NCBI RefSeq assembly: GCF_029227915.1
Contig: NC_079875.1
Location: forward strand, 31,501,501-31,565,500
DNA length: 64,000 nucleotides
Origin: Hydractinia symbiolongicarpus
Taxonomy: Eukaryota; Cnidaria; Hydrozoa; Anthoathecata; Hydractiniidae
Direction: 5' to 3'
Part shown: positions 30,811 to 41,934 of the stretch, in pieces
Layout: each line of letters starts with the position of its first letter
Position numbering within the stretch: the stretch's first letter is position 1
Program-made: the position numbers and the translations under genes
Notes under the pieces: model-generated
The model's input: the letters and a program-made list of their open reading frames with translations, nothing else
The model's database searches: none
Told to the model about the DNA's origin: nothing

Positions 30811-30866
30811 GGGCTCAACCGGGATTTGAACCTAAAACAACAATCATGCCACTAGACCATTGAGCC
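30811..30866 (-). pseudogene. psi-tRNA-Pro
   Basis: aaaacaacaatc variant. Confidence 0.85.
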
Positions 30867-30947
30867 TCTATGTCCCTTGCATTTTATTATATCCATAGAG
30901 ACGAAGAAGACAGTCCCTATCTTTAACATTAGTTACACTTTAATAAT

Positions 30948-31019
30948 GGGCTCAACCGGGATTTGAACCCGGGACCTCTCGCACCCAAAGCGAGAATCAT
31001 GCCACTAGACCATTGAGCC
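30948..31019 (-). tRNA. tRNA-Pro(UGG)
   Basis: Consensus. Confidence 0.94.
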
Positions 31020-31211
31020 TCCATGTCACATGCAACATGTCACAATGTTCTATTAGGAATGGCTTTGGAAAAATAGGGACTGTCTTCGTTGTTTCTAAGG
31101 ATATAAAAAAAAGCCTCAGTACGCAATAATGAAGTCACAACCTGGAGCAAGATTTTCTTCTTACAATTACTTCACTCAAGAACCATAACCATGTTTTAAT
31201 ACTGTTTGTTT

Positions 31212-31283
31212 TGACTCTGACGTGAATTGAACACGCAACCTTCTGATCTGGAGTCAGACGCGCTACCATTGCGCCACAGAGTC
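31212..31283 (-). tRNA. tRNA-Trp(CCA), class B
   Basis: Consensus body. The 3' flank is altered to gtttgttt and lacks 10 bp further on. Confidence 0.92.
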
Positions 31284-31563
31284 CGTAGCTATACAACTGC
31301 GTAAGACTGGGACCCAGAGTAGTTTAAGTTATTACTACATGTGTACCTGTCCCGAATCCAAAAGACACGTTAGGGATGTTAGGCGCATGTGATAACACCT
31401 ACAATAAGGAAGTACTCTTAACTTCAGGGCAAGTCTTGCGATTCAGTCGAGTTTGGTTTGTTCTCTGCATTAAATAGCATTAAGGATGTGCTATTTCGAG
31501 TGTCTTTGTAAAAAATGAAACAAGCGGAAATTGCACTGACAACATTAGTTACAGTCCAACAAT

Positions 31564-31619
31564 GGGCCCAACCGGGATTTGAACCTAAAGCAAGAATCAT
31601 GCCACTAGACCATTGAGCC
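31564..31619 (-). pseudogene. psi-tRNA-Pro
   Basis: gggccca variant. Confidence 0.86.
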
Positions 31620-31700
31620 TCTATGTCCCTTGCATTTTATTACATCCATAGAGACGAAGAAGACAGTCCCTATCTTTAACATTAGTTACACTTTAATAAT

Positions 31701-31772
31701 GGGCTCAACCGGGATTTGAACCCGGGACCTCTCGCACCCAAAGCGAGAATCATGCCACTAGACCATTGAGCC
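31701..31772 (-). tRNA. tRNA-Pro(UGG)
   Basis: Consensus. The 5' flank has an extra catgcaa repeat. Confidence 0.94.
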
Positions 31773-31979
31773 TCCATGTCACATGCAACATGCAACATGT
31801 CACAATGTTCTATTAGGAATGGCTTTGGAAAAATAGAGACTGTCTTCGTTGTCTCTAAGGATATAAAAAAAAGCCTCAGTACGCAATAATGAAGTCACAA
31901 CCTGGAGCAAGATTTTCTTCTTACAATTACTTCACTCAAGAACCATTATTTTGTAACCATGTTTTAATACTGTTTTTTC

Positions 31980-32051
31980 TGACTCTGACTTGAATTGAAC
32001 ACGCAACCTTCTGATCTGGAGTCAGACGCGCTAGCATTGCACCACAGAGTC
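31980..32051 (-). tRNA. tRNA-Trp(CCA), class A, G19C variant
   Basis: Combines the class A T-stem mismatch with G19C, which suggests a recombinant. Confidence 0.62.
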
Positions 32052-32331
32052 CGTAGCTATACAACTGCGTAAGACTGGGACCCAGAGTAGTTTAAGTTAT
32101 TACTACATGTGTACCTGACTTGAATCCAAAAGGCAGGTTAGGGATGTTAGGCGCATGTGATAACACCTACAATAAGGAAGTACTCTTAACTTCAGGGCAA
32201 GACTTGCGATTCAGTCGAGTTTGGTTTGTTCTCTGCATTAAATAGCATTAAGGATGTGCTATTTCGAGTGTCTTTGTAAAAAATGAAACAAGCGGAAATT
32301 GCACTGACAACATTAGTTACACTCCAACAAT

Positions 32332-32387
32332 GGGCTCAACCGGGATTTGAACCTAAAGCAAGAATCATGCCACTAGACCATTGAGCC
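32332..32387 (-). pseudogene. psi-tRNA-Pro
   Basis: Consensus 56-nt form. Confidence 0.87.
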
Positions 32388-32468
32388 TCTATGTCCCTTG
32401 CATTTTATTACATCCATAGAGACGAAGAAGACAGTCCCTATCTTTAACATTAGTTACACTTTAATAAT

Positions 32469-32540
32469 GGGCTCAACCGGGATTTGAACCCGGGACCTCT
32501 CGCACCCAAAGCGAGAATCATGCCACTAGACCATTGAGCC
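32469..32540 (-). tRNA. tRNA-Pro(UGG)
   Basis: Consensus. Confidence 0.94.
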
Positions 32541-32742
32541 TCCATGTCACATGCAACATGTCACAATGTTCTATTAGGAATGGCTTTGGAAAAATAGAGA
32601 CTGTCTTCGTTGTCTCTAAGGATATAAAAAAAAGCCTCAGTACGCAATAATGAAGTCACAACCTGGAGCAAGATTTTCTTCTTACAATTACTTCACTCAA
32701 GAACCATTATTTTTTGTAACCATGTTTTAATACTGTTTTTTC

Positions 32743-32814
32743 TGACTCTGACGTGAATTGAACACGCAACCTTCTGATCTGGAGTCAGACGCGCTAGCAT
32801 TGCACCACAGAGTC
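32743..32814 (-). tRNA. tRNA-Trp(CCA), class B, G19C variant
   Basis: G19C and C11T. Confidence 0.68.
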
Positions 32815-33094
32815 CGTAGCTATACAACTGCGTAAGACTGGGACCCAGAGTAGTTTAAGTTATTACTACATGTGTACCTGACTTGAATCCAAAAGGCAGG
32901 TTAGGGATGTTAGGCGCATGTGATAACACCTACAATAAGGAAGTACTCTTAACTTCAGGGCAAGACTTGCGATTCAGTCGAGTTTGGTTTGTTCTCTGCA
33001 TTAAATAGCATTAAGGATGTGCTATTTCGAGTGTCTTTGTAAAAAATGAAACAAGCGGAAATTGCACTGACAACATTAGTTACACTCCAACAAT

Positions 33095-33150
33095 GGGCTC
33101 AACCGGGATTTGAACCTAAAGCAAGAATCATGCCACTAGACCATTGAGCC
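33095..33150 (-). pseudogene. psi-tRNA-Pro
   Basis: Consensus 56-nt form. Confidence 0.87.
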
Positions 33151-33231
33151 TCTATGTCCCTTGCATTTTATTACATCCATAGAGACGAAGAAGACAGTCC
33201 CTATCTTTAACATTAGTTACACTTTAATAAT

Positions 33232-33303
33232 GGGCTCAACCGGGATTTGAACCCGGGACCTCTCGCACCCAAAGCGAGAATCATGCCACTAGACCATTGA
33301 GCC
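33232..33303 (-). tRNA. tRNA-Pro(UGG)
   Basis: Consensus. Confidence 0.94.
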
Positions 33304-33501
33304 TCCATGTCACATGCAACATGTCACAATGTTCTATTAGGAATGGCTTTGGGAAATAGAGACTGTCTTCGTTGTCTCTAAGGATATAAAAAAAGCCTCA
33401 GTACGCAATAATGAAGTCACGACCTGGAGCAAGATTTTCTTCTTACAATTACTTCACTCAAGAACCATTATTTTGTAACCATGTTTTAATACTGTTTTTT
33501 C

Positions 33502-33573
33502 TGACTCTGACGTGAATTGAACACGCAACCTTCTGATCTGGAGTCAGACGCGCTACCATTGCGCCACAGAGTC
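33502..33573 (-). tRNA. tRNA-Trp(CCA), class B
   Basis: Consensus class B. Confidence 0.93.
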
Positions 33574-33853
33574 CGTAGCTATACAACTGCGTAAGACTGA
33601 GACCCAGAGTAGTTTAAGTTATTACTACATGTGTACCTGACCCGAATCCAAAAGGCACGTTAGGGATGTTAGGCGCATGTGGGAACACCTACAAAAAGGA
33701 AGTGCTCTTAACTTCTGGGCAAGACTTGCGATTCAGTCGAGTTTGGTTTGTTCTCTGCAGTAAATAGCATTAAGGATGTGCTATTTCGAGTGTCTTTGTA
33801 AAAAATGAAACAAGCGGAAATTGCACTGACAACATTAGTTACACTCCAACAAT

Positions 33854-33909
33854 GGGCTCAACCGGGATTTGAACCTAAAACAAGAATCATGCCACTAGAC
33901 CATTGAGCC
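33854..33909 (-). pseudogene. psi-tRNA-Pro
   Basis: aaaacaag variant. Confidence 0.86.
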
Positions 33910-33990
33910 TCTATGTCCCTTGCATTTTATTACATCCATAGAGACGAAGAAGACAGTCCCTATCTTTAACATTAGTTACACTTTAATAAT

Positions 33991-34062
33991 GGGCTCAACC
34001 GGGATTTGAACCCGGGATCTCTCGCACCCAAAGCGAGAATCATGCCACTAGACCATTGAGCC
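33991..34062 (-). tRNA. tRNA-Pro(UGG)
   Basis: One variable-loop change (G45A). Confidence 0.9.
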
Positions 34063-34262
34063 TCCATGTCACAAGCAACATGTCACAATGTTCTATTAGG
34101 AATGGCTTTGGAAAAATAGGGACTGTCTTCGTTGTCTCTAAGGATATAAAAAAAAGCCTCAGTACGCAATAATGAAATCACAACCTGGAGCAAGATTTTC
34201 TTCTTACAATTACTTCACTCAAGAACCATTATTTTGTAACCATGTTTTAATACTGTTTTTTC

Positions 34263-34334
34263 TGACTCTGACGTGAATTGAACACGCAACCTTCTGATCT
34301 GGAGTCAGACGCGCTACCATTGCGCCACAGAGTC
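34263..34334 (-). tRNA. tRNA-Trp(CCA), class B
   Basis: Consensus class B. Confidence 0.93.
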
Positions 34335-34614
34335 CGTAGCTATACAACTGCGTAAGACTGGGACCCAGAGTAGTTTAAGTTATTACTACATGTGTACCTG
34401 ACCCGAATCCAAAAGGCACGTTAGGGATGTTAGGCGCATGTGATAACGCCTACAATAAGGAAGTACTCTTAACTTCAGGGCAAGACTTGCGAATAATTCG
34501 AGTTTGGTTTGTTCTCTGCAGTAAATGGCATTAAGGCTGTGCTATTTCGAGTGTCTTTGTAAAAAATGAAACAAGCGGAAATAGCACTGACAACATTAGT
34601 TACACTCCAACAAT

Positions 34615-34670
34615 GGGCTCAACCGGGATTTGAACCAAAAACAAGAATCATGCCACTAGACCATTGAGCC
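34615..34670 (-). pseudogene. psi-tRNA-Pro
   Basis: accaaaaacaag variant, shared with 39932. Confidence 0.85.
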
Positions 34671-34751
34671 TCTATGTCCCTTGCATTTTATTATATCCTT
34701 AGAGACGAAGAAGACAGTCCCTATCTTTAACATTGGTTACACTTCAATAAT

Positions 34752-34823
34752 GGGCTCAACCGGGATTTGAACCCGGGACCTCTCGCACCCACAGCGAGAA
34801 TCATGCCACTAGACCATTAAGCC
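34752..34823 (-). tRNA. tRNA-Pro(UGG), U33 changed to G
   Basis: Anticodon loop TGTGGGT: the near-universal U33 is G. C5T gives an acceptor wobble. Same at 40069 and 41591. Confidence 0.65.
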
Positions 34824-35023
34824 TCCATGTCACATGCAACATGCCACAATGTTCTATTAGGAATGGCTTTGGAAAAATAGGGACTGTCTTCGTTGTCTCT
34901 AAGGATATAAAAAAAAGCCTCAGTACGCAATAATGAAGTCACAACCTGGAGCAAGATTTTCTTCTTAAAATTACTTCACTCAAGAACCATTATTTTGTAA
35001 CCATGTTTTAATACTGTTTTTTC

Positions 35024-35095
35024 TGACTCTGACGTGAATTGAACACGCAACCTTCTGATCTGGAGTCAGACGCGCTACCATTGCGCCACAGAGTC
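35024..35095 (-). tRNA. tRNA-Trp(CCA), class B
   Basis: Consensus class B. Confidence 0.93.
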
Positions 35096-35375
35096 CGTAG
35101 CTATACAACTGCGTAAGACTGGGACCCAGAGTAGTTTAACTTATTACTACATGTGTACCTGACCCGAATCCAAAAGGCACGTTAGGGATGTTAGGCGCAT
35201 GTGATAACACCTACAATAAGGAAGTACTCTTAACTTCAGGGCAAGACTTGCGATTCAGTCGAGTTTGGTTTGTTCTCTTCAGTAAATAGCATTAAGGATG
35301 TGCTATTTCGAGTGTCTTTGTAAAAAATGAAACAAGCGGAAATTGCACTGACAACATTAGTTACACTTCAACAAT

Positions 35376-35431
35376 GGGCTCTACCGGGATTTGAACCTAA
35401 AGCAAGAATCATGCCACTAGACCATTGAGCC
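35376..35431 (-). pseudogene. psi-tRNA-Pro
   Basis: ctctacc variant. Confidence 0.86.
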
Positions 35432-35512
35432 TCTATGTCCCGTGCATTTTATTATATCCATAGAGACGAAGAAGACAGTCCCTATCTTTAACATTGGTTA
35501 CACTTTAATAAT

Positions 35513-35584
35513 GGGCTCAACCGGGATTTGAACCCGGGACCTCTCGCACCCAAAGCGAGAATCATGCCACTAGACCATTAAGCC
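35513..35584 (-). tRNA. tRNA-Pro(UGG)
   Basis: C5T acceptor wobble only; U33 is normal. Confidence 0.9.
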
Positions 35585-35776
35585 TCCATGTCACATGCAA
35601 CATGCCACAATGTTCTATTAGGAATGGCTTTGGAAAAATAGGGACTGTCTTCGTTGTTTCTAAGGATATAAAAAAAAGCCTCAGTACGCAATAATGAAGT
35701 CACAACCTGGAGCAAGATTTTCTTCTTACAATTACTTCACTCAAGAACCATAACCATGTTTTAATACTGTTTGTTT

Positions 35777-35848
35777 TGACTCTGACGTGAATTGAACACG
35801 CAACCTTCTGATCTGGAGTCAGACGCGCTACCATTGCGCCACAGAGTC
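35777..35848 (-). tRNA. tRNA-Trp(CCA), class B
   Basis: Consensus body, altered 3' flank as at 31212. Confidence 0.92.
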
Positions 35849-36128
35849 CGTAGCTATACAACTGCGTAAGACTGGGACCCAGAGTAGTTTAAGTTATTAC
35901 TACATGTGTACCTGTCCCGAATCCAAAAGACACGTTAGGGATGTTAGGCGCATGTGATAACACCTACAATAAGGAAGTACTCTTAACTTCAGGGCAAGTC
36001 TTGCGATTCAGTCGAGTTTGGTTTGTTCTCTGCATTAAATAGCATTAAGGATGTGCTATTTCGAGTGTCTTTGTAAAAAATGAAACAAGCGGAAATTGCA
36101 CTGACAACATTAGTTACAGTCCAACAAT

Positions 36129-36184
36129 GGGCCCAACCGGGATTTGAACCTAAAGCAAGAATCATGCCACTAGACCATTGAGCC
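36129..36184 (-). pseudogene. psi-tRNA-Pro
   Basis: gggccca variant, copy of 31564. Confidence 0.86.
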
Positions 36185-36265
36185 TCTATGTCCCTTGCAT
36201 TTTATTACATCCATAGAGACGAAGAAGACAGTCCCTATCTTTAACATTAGTTACACTTTAATAAT

Positions 36266-36337
36266 GGGCTCAACCGGGATTTGAACCCGGGACCTCTCGC
36301 ACCCAAAGCGAGAATCATGCCACTAGACCATTGAGCC
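36266..36337 (-). tRNA. tRNA-Pro(UGG)
   Basis: Consensus. Confidence 0.94.
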
Positions 36338-36537
36338 TCCATGTCACATGCAACATGTCACAATGTTCTATTAGGAATGGCTTTGGAAAAATAGAGACTG
36401 TCTTCGTTGTCTCTAAGGATATAAAAAAAAGCCTCAGTACGCAATAATGAAGTCACAACCTGGAGCAAGATTTTCTTCTTACAATTACTTCACTCAAGAA
36501 CCATTATTTTGTAACCATGTTTTAATACTGTTTTTTC

Positions 36538-36609
36538 TGACTCTGACTTGAATTGAACACGCAACCTTCTGATCTGGAGTCAGACGCGCTAGCATTGCAC
36601 CACAGAGTC
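36538..36609 (-). tRNA. tRNA-Trp(CCA), class A, G19C variant
   Basis: Copy of 31980. Confidence 0.62.
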
Positions 36610-36889
36610 CGTAGCTATACAACTGCGTAAGACTGGGACCCAGAGTAGTTTAAGTTATTACTACATGTGTACCTGACTTGAATCCAAAAGGCAGGTTAGG
36701 GATGTTAGGCGCATGTGATAACACCTACAATAAGGAAGTACTCTTAACTTCAGGGCAAGACTTGCGATTCAGTCGAGTTTGGTTTGTTCTCTGCATTAAA
36801 TAGCATTAAGGATGTGCTATTTCGAGTGTCTTTGTAAAAAATGAAACAAGCGGAAATTGCACTGACAACATTAGTTACACTCCAACAAT

Positions 36890-36945
36890 GGGCTCAACCG
36901 GGATTTGAACCTAAAGCAAGAATCATGCCACTAGACCATTGAGCC
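36890..36945 (-). pseudogene. psi-tRNA-Pro
   Basis: Consensus 56-nt form. Confidence 0.87.
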
Positions 36946-37026
36946 TCTATGTCCCTTGCATTTTATTACATCCATAGAGACGAAGAAGACAGTCCCTATC
37001 TTTAACATTAGTTACACTTTAATAAT

Positions 37027-37098
37027 GGGCTCAACCGGGATTTGAACCCGGGACCTCTCGCACCCAAAGCGAGAATCATGCCACTAGACCATTGAGCC
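37027..37098 (-). tRNA. tRNA-Pro(UGG)
   Basis: Consensus. Confidence 0.94.
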
Positions 37099-37300
37099 TC
37101 CATGTCACATGCAACATGTCACAATGTTCTATTAGGAATGGCTTTGGAAAAATAGAGACTGTCTTCGTTGTCTCTAAGGATATAAAAAAAAGCCTCAGTA
37201 CGCAATAATGAAGTCACAACCTGGAGCAAGATTTTCTTCTTACAATTACTTCACTCAAGAACCATTATTTTTTGTAACCATGTTTTAATACTGTTTTTTC

Positions 37301-37372
37301 TGACTCTGACGTGAATTGAACACGCAACCTTCTGATCTGGAGTCAGACGCGCTAGCATTGCACCACAGAGTC
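37301..37372 (-). tRNA. tRNA-Trp(CCA), class B, G19C variant
   Basis: Copy of 32743. Confidence 0.68.
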
Positions 37373-37652
37373 CGTAGCTATACAACTGCGTAAGACTGGG
37401 ACCCAGAGTAGTTTAAGTTATTACTACATGTGTACCTGACTTGAATCCAAAAGGCAGGTTAGGGATGTTAGGCGCATGTGATAACACCTACAATAAGGAA
37501 GTACTCTTAACTTCAGGGCAAGACTTGCGATTCAGTCGAGTTTGGTTTGTTCTCTGCATTAAATAGCATTAAGGATGTGCTATTTCGAGTGTCTTTGTAA
37601 AAAATGAAACAAGCGGAAATTGCACTGACAACATTAGTTACACTCCAACAAT

Positions 37653-37708
37653 GGGCTCAACCGGGATTTGAACCTAAAGCAAGAATCATGCCACTAGACC
37701 ATTGAGCC
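37653..37708 (-). pseudogene. psi-tRNA-Pro
   Basis: Consensus 56-nt form. Confidence 0.87.
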
Positions 37709-37789
37709 TCTATGTCCCTTGCATTTTATTACATCCATAGAGACGAAGAAGACAGTCCCTATCTTTAACATTAGTTACACTTTAATAAT

Positions 37790-37861
37790 GGGCTCAACCG
37801 GGATTTGAACCCGGGACCTCTCGCACCCAAAGCGAGAATCATGCCACTAGACCATTGAGCC
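37790..37861 (-). tRNA. tRNA-Pro(UGG)
   Basis: Consensus. Confidence 0.94.
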
Positions 37862-38059
37862 TCCATGTCACATGCAACATGTCACAATGTTCTATTAGGA
37901 ATGGCTTTGGGAAATAGAGACTGTCTTCGTTGTCTCTAAGGATATAAAAAAAGCCTCAGTACGCAATAATGAAGTCACGACCTGGAGCAAGATTTTCTTC
38001 TTACAATTACTTCACTCAAGAACCATTATTTTGTAACCATGTTTTAATACTGTTTTTTC

Positions 38060-38131
38060 TGACTCTGACGTGAATTGAACACGCAACCTTCTGATCTGGA
38101 GTCAGACGCGCTACCATTGCGCCACAGAGTC
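38060..38131 (-). tRNA. tRNA-Trp(CCA), class B
   Basis: Consensus class B. Confidence 0.93.
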
Positions 38132-38411
38132 CGTAGCTATACAACTGCGTAAGACTGAGACCCAGAGTAGTTTAAGTTATTACTACATGTGTACCTGACC
38201 CGAATCCAAAAGGCACGTTAGGGATGTTAGGCGCATGTGGGAACACCTACAAAAAGGAAGTGCTCTTAACTTCTGGGCAAGACTTGCGATTCAGTCGAGT
38301 TTGGTTTGTTCTCTGCAGTAAATAGCATTAAGGATGTGGTATTTCGAGTGTCTTTGTAAAAAATGAAACAAGCGGAAATTGCACTGACAACATTAGTTAC
38401 ACTCCAACAAT

Positions 38412-38467
38412 GGGCTCAACCGGGATTTGAACCTAAAACAAGAATCATGCCACTAGACCATTGAGCC
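38412..38467 (-). pseudogene. psi-tRNA-Pro
   Basis: aaaacaag variant. Confidence 0.86.
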
Positions 38468-38548
38468 TCTATGTCCCGTGCATTTTATTACATCCATAGA
38501 GACGAAGAAGACAGTCCCTATCTTTAACATTAGTTACACTTTAATAAT

Positions 38549-38620
38549 GGGCTCAACCGGGATTTGAACCCGGGACCTCTCGCACCCAAAGCGAGAATCA
38601 TGCCACTAGACCATTGAGCC
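38549..38620 (-). tRNA. tRNA-Pro(UGG)
   Basis: Consensus. Confidence 0.94.
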
Positions 38621-38820
38621 TCCATGTCACAAGCAACATGTCACAATGTTCTATTAGGAATGGCTTTGGAAAAATAGGGACTGTCTTCGTTGTCTCTAAG
38701 GATATAAAAAAAAGCCTCAGTACGCAATAATGAAATCACAACCTGGAGCAAGATTTTCTTCTTACAATTACTTCACTCAAGAACCATTATCTTGTAACCA
38801 TGTTTTAATACTGTTTTTTC

Positions 38821-38892
38821 TGACTCTGACGTGAATTGAACACGCAACCTTCTGATCTGGAGTCAGACGCGCTACCATTGCGACACAGAGTC
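38821..38892 (-). tRNA. tRNA-Trp(CCA), class B variant
   Basis: G10 changed to T breaks a D-stem pair. Confidence 0.75.
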
Positions 38893-39172
38893 CGTAGCTA
38901 TACAACTGCGTAAGACTGGGACCCAGAGTAGTTTAACTTATTACTACATGTGTACCTGACCCGAATCCAAAAGGCAGGTTAGGGATGTTAGGCGCATGTG
39001 ATAACACTTACAATAAGGAAGTACTCTTAACTTCAGGGCAAGACTTGCGATTCAGTCGAGTTTGGTTTGTTCTCTGCATTAAATAGCATTAAGGATGTGC
39101 TATTTCGAGTGTCTTTGTAAAAAATGAAACAAGCGGAAATTGCACTGACAACATTAGTTACACTCCAACAAT

Positions 39173-39228
39173 GGGCTCAACCGGGATTTGAACCTAAAGC
39201 AAGAATCATGCCATTAGACCATTGAGCC
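39173..39228 (-). pseudogene. psi-tRNA-Pro
   Basis: ccattag variant. Confidence 0.86.
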
Positions 39229-39309
39229 TCTATGTCCCTTGCATTTTATTACATCCATAGAGACGAAGAAGACAGTCCCTATCTTTAACATTAGTTACAC
39301 TTTAATAAT

Positions 39310-39381
39310 GGGCTCAACCGGGATTTGAACCCGGGACCTCTCGCACCCAAAGCGAGAATCATGCCACTAGACCATTGAGCC
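39310..39381 (-). tRNA. tRNA-Pro(UGG)
   Basis: Consensus. Confidence 0.94.
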
Positions 39382-39579
39382 TCCATGTCACATGCAACAT
39401 GTCACAATGTTCTATTAGGAATGGCTTTGGAAAATAGAGACTGTCTTCGTTGTCTCTAAGGATATAAAAAAAGCCTCAGTACGCAATAATGAAGTCACGA
39501 CCTGGAGCAAGATTTTCTTCTTACAATTACTTCACTCAAGAACCATTATTTTGTAACCATGTTTTAATACTGTTTTTTC

Positions 39580-39651
39580 TGACTCTGACGTGAATTGAAC
39601 ACGCAACCTTCTGATCTGGAGTCAGACGCGCTACCATTGCGCCACAGAGTC
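39580..39651 (-). tRNA. tRNA-Trp(CCA), class B
   Basis: Consensus class B. Confidence 0.93.
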
Positions 39652-39931
39652 CGTAGCTATACAACTGCGTAAGACTGGGACCCAGAGTAGTTTAAGTTAT
39701 TACTACATGTGTACCTGACCCGAATCCAAAAGGCACGTTAGGGATGTTAGGCGCATGTGATAACGCCTACAATAAGGAAGTACTCTTAACTTCAGGGCAA
39801 GACTTGCGAATAATTCGAGTTTGGTTTGTTCTCTGCAGTAAATGGCATTAAGGCTGTGCTATTTCGAGTGTCTTTGTAAAAAATGAAACAAGCGGAAATA
39901 GCACTGACAACATTAGTTACACTCCAACAAT

Positions 39932-39987
39932 GGGCTCAACCGGGATTTGAACCAAAAACAAGAATCATGCCACTAGACCATTGAGCC
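39932..39987 (-). pseudogene. psi-tRNA-Pro
   Basis: Copy of 34615. Confidence 0.85.
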
Positions 39988-40068
39988 TCTATGTCCCTTG
40001 CATTTTATTATATCCTTAGAGACGAAGAAGACAGTCCCTATCTTTAACATTGGTTACACTTTAATAAT

Positions 40069-40140
40069 GGGCTCAACCGGGATTTGAACCCGGGACCTCT
40101 CGCACCCACAGCGAGAATCATGCCACTAGACCATTAAGCC
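40069..40140 (-). tRNA. tRNA-Pro(UGG), U33 changed to G
   Basis: Copy of 34752. Confidence 0.65.
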
Positions 40141-40340
40141 TCCATGTCACATGCAACATGCCACAATGTTCTATTAGGAATGGCTTTGGAAAAATAGGGA
40201 CTGTCTTCGTTGTCTCTAAGGATATAAAAAAAAGCCTCAGTACGCAATAATGAAGTCACAACCTGGAGCAAGATTTTCTTCTTAAAATTACTTCACTCAA
40301 GAACCATTATTTTGTAACCATGTTTTAATACTGTTTTTTC

Positions 40341-40412
40341 TGACTCTGACGTGAATTGAACACGCAACCTTCTGAACTGGAGTCAGACGCGCTACCATTG
40401 CGCCACAGAGTC
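40341..40412 (-). tRNA. tRNA-Trp(CCA), class B, A38T
   Basis: Last anticodon-loop base A38 changed to T (gaactgg on plus). Anticodon kept. Confidence 0.82.
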
Positions 40413-40692
40413 CGTAGCTATACAACTGCGTAAGACTGGGGCCCAGAGTAGTTTAACTTATTACTACATGTGTACCTGACCCGAATCCAAAAGGCAGGTT
40501 AGGGATGTTAGGCGCATGTGATAACACCTACAATAAGGAAGTACTCTTAACTTCAGGGCAAGACTTGCGATTCAGTCGAGTTTGGTTTGTTCTCTGCATT
40601 AAATAGCATTAAGGATGTGCTATTTCGAGTGTCTTTGTAAAAAATGAAACAAGCGGAAATTGCACTGACAACATTAGTTACACTCCAACAAT

Positions 40693-40748
40693 GGGCTCAA
40701 CCGGGATTTGAACCTAAAGCAAGAATCATGCCATTAGACCATTGAGCC
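40693..40748 (-). pseudogene. psi-tRNA-Pro
   Basis: ccattag variant. Confidence 0.86.
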
Positions 40749-40829
40749 TCTATGTCCCTTGCATTTTATTACATCCATAGAGACGAAGAAGACAGTCCCT
40801 ATCTTTAACATTAGTTACACTTTAATAAT

Positions 40830-40901
40830 GGGCTCAACCGGGATTTGAACCCGGGACCTCTCGCACCCAAAGCGAGAATCATGCCACTAGACCATTGAGC
40901 C
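40830..40901 (-). tRNA. tRNA-Pro(UGG)
   Basis: Consensus. Confidence 0.94.
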
Positions 40902-41101
40902 TCCATGTCACATGCAACATGTCACAATGTTCTATTAGGAATGGCTTTGGAAAAATAGGGACTGTCTTCGTTGTCTCTAAGGATATAAAAAAAAGCCTCA
41001 GTACGCAATAATGAAGTCACAACCTGGAGCAAGATTTTCTTCTTAAAATTACTTCACTTAAGAACCATTATTTTGTAACCATGTTTTAATACTGTTTTTT
41101 C

Positions 41102-41173
41102 TGACTCTGACGTGAATTGAACACGCAACCTTCTGATCTGGAGTCAGACGCGCTACCATTGCGCCACAGAGTC
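41102..41173 (-). tRNA. tRNA-Trp(CCA), class B
   Basis: Consensus class B. Confidence 0.93.
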
Positions 41174-41453
41174 CGTAGCTATACAACTGCGTAAGACTGG
41201 GACCCAGAGTAGTTTAACTTATTACTACATGTGTACCTGACCCGAATCCAAAAGGCACGTTAGGGATGTTAGGCGCATGTGATAACACCTACAATAAGGA
41301 AGTACTCTTAACTTCAGGGCAAGACTTGCGATTCAGTCGAGTTTGGTTTGTTCTCTTCAGTAAATAGCATTAAGGATGTGCTATTTCGAGTGTCTTTGTA
41401 AAAAATGAAACAAGCGGAAATTGCACTGACAACATTAGTTACACTTCAACAAT

Positions 41454-41509
41454 GGGCTCTACCGGGATTTGAACCTAAAGCAAGAATCATGCCACTAGAC
41501 CATTGAGCC
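41454..41509 (-). pseudogene. psi-tRNA-Pro
   Basis: ctctacc variant. Confidence 0.86.
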
Positions 41510-41590
41510 TCTATGTCCCGTGCATTTTATTATATCCATAGAGACGAAGAAGACAGTCCCTATCTTTAACATTGGTTACACTTTAATAAT

Positions 41591-41662
41591 GGGCTCAACC
41601 GGGATTTGAACCCGGGACCTCTCGCACCCACAGCGAGAATCATGCCACTAGACCATTAAGCC
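41591..41662 (-). tRNA. tRNA-Pro(UGG), U33 changed to G
   Basis: Third copy of the U33G, C5T form. Confidence 0.65.
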
Positions 41663-41862
41663 TCCATGTCACATGCAACATGCCACAATGTTCTATTAGG
41701 AATGGCTTTGGAAAAATAGGGACTGTCTTCGTTGTCTCTAAGGATATAAAAAAAAGCCTCAGTACGCAATAATGAAGTCACAACCTGGAGCAAGATTTTC
41801 TTCTTAAAATTACTTCACTCAAGAACCATTATTTTGTAACCATGTTTTAATACTGTTTTTTC

Positions 41863-41934
41863 TGACTCTGACGTGAATTGAACACGCAACCTTCTGAACT
41901 GGAGTCAGACGCGCTACCATTGCGCCACAGAGTC
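41863..41934 (-). tRNA. tRNA-Trp(CCA), class B, A38T
   Basis: A38T form. Confidence 0.82.

Larger units (their letters stand above)
26300..30870. repeat. tandem duplication of a three-unit block (2283 bp)
   Basis: Genes at 26382, 26653, 27005, 27142, 27414, 27766, 27903, 28176 and 28528 each recur 2283 bp further on with the same private variants, including the altered acceptor gggtctc and the cttttgatc Trp variant. Confidence 0.88.
31080..38920. repeat. long multi-unit duplication, offset about 4.56 kb
   Basis: 31080-34360 recurs at about 35640-38920. Shared markers are the ccataaccatg deletion and gtttgttttgac before a Trp gene (31212 and 35777), gggcccaacc in psi-Pro, the attttttgtaacc expansion before 32743 and 37301, and the gggaaatagag variant. 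Confidence 0.87.

Noticed and set aside
40341-40412. Changed anticodon in the gaactgg Trp copies
   Set aside because: The change falls at loop position 38. The anticodon is still CCA.
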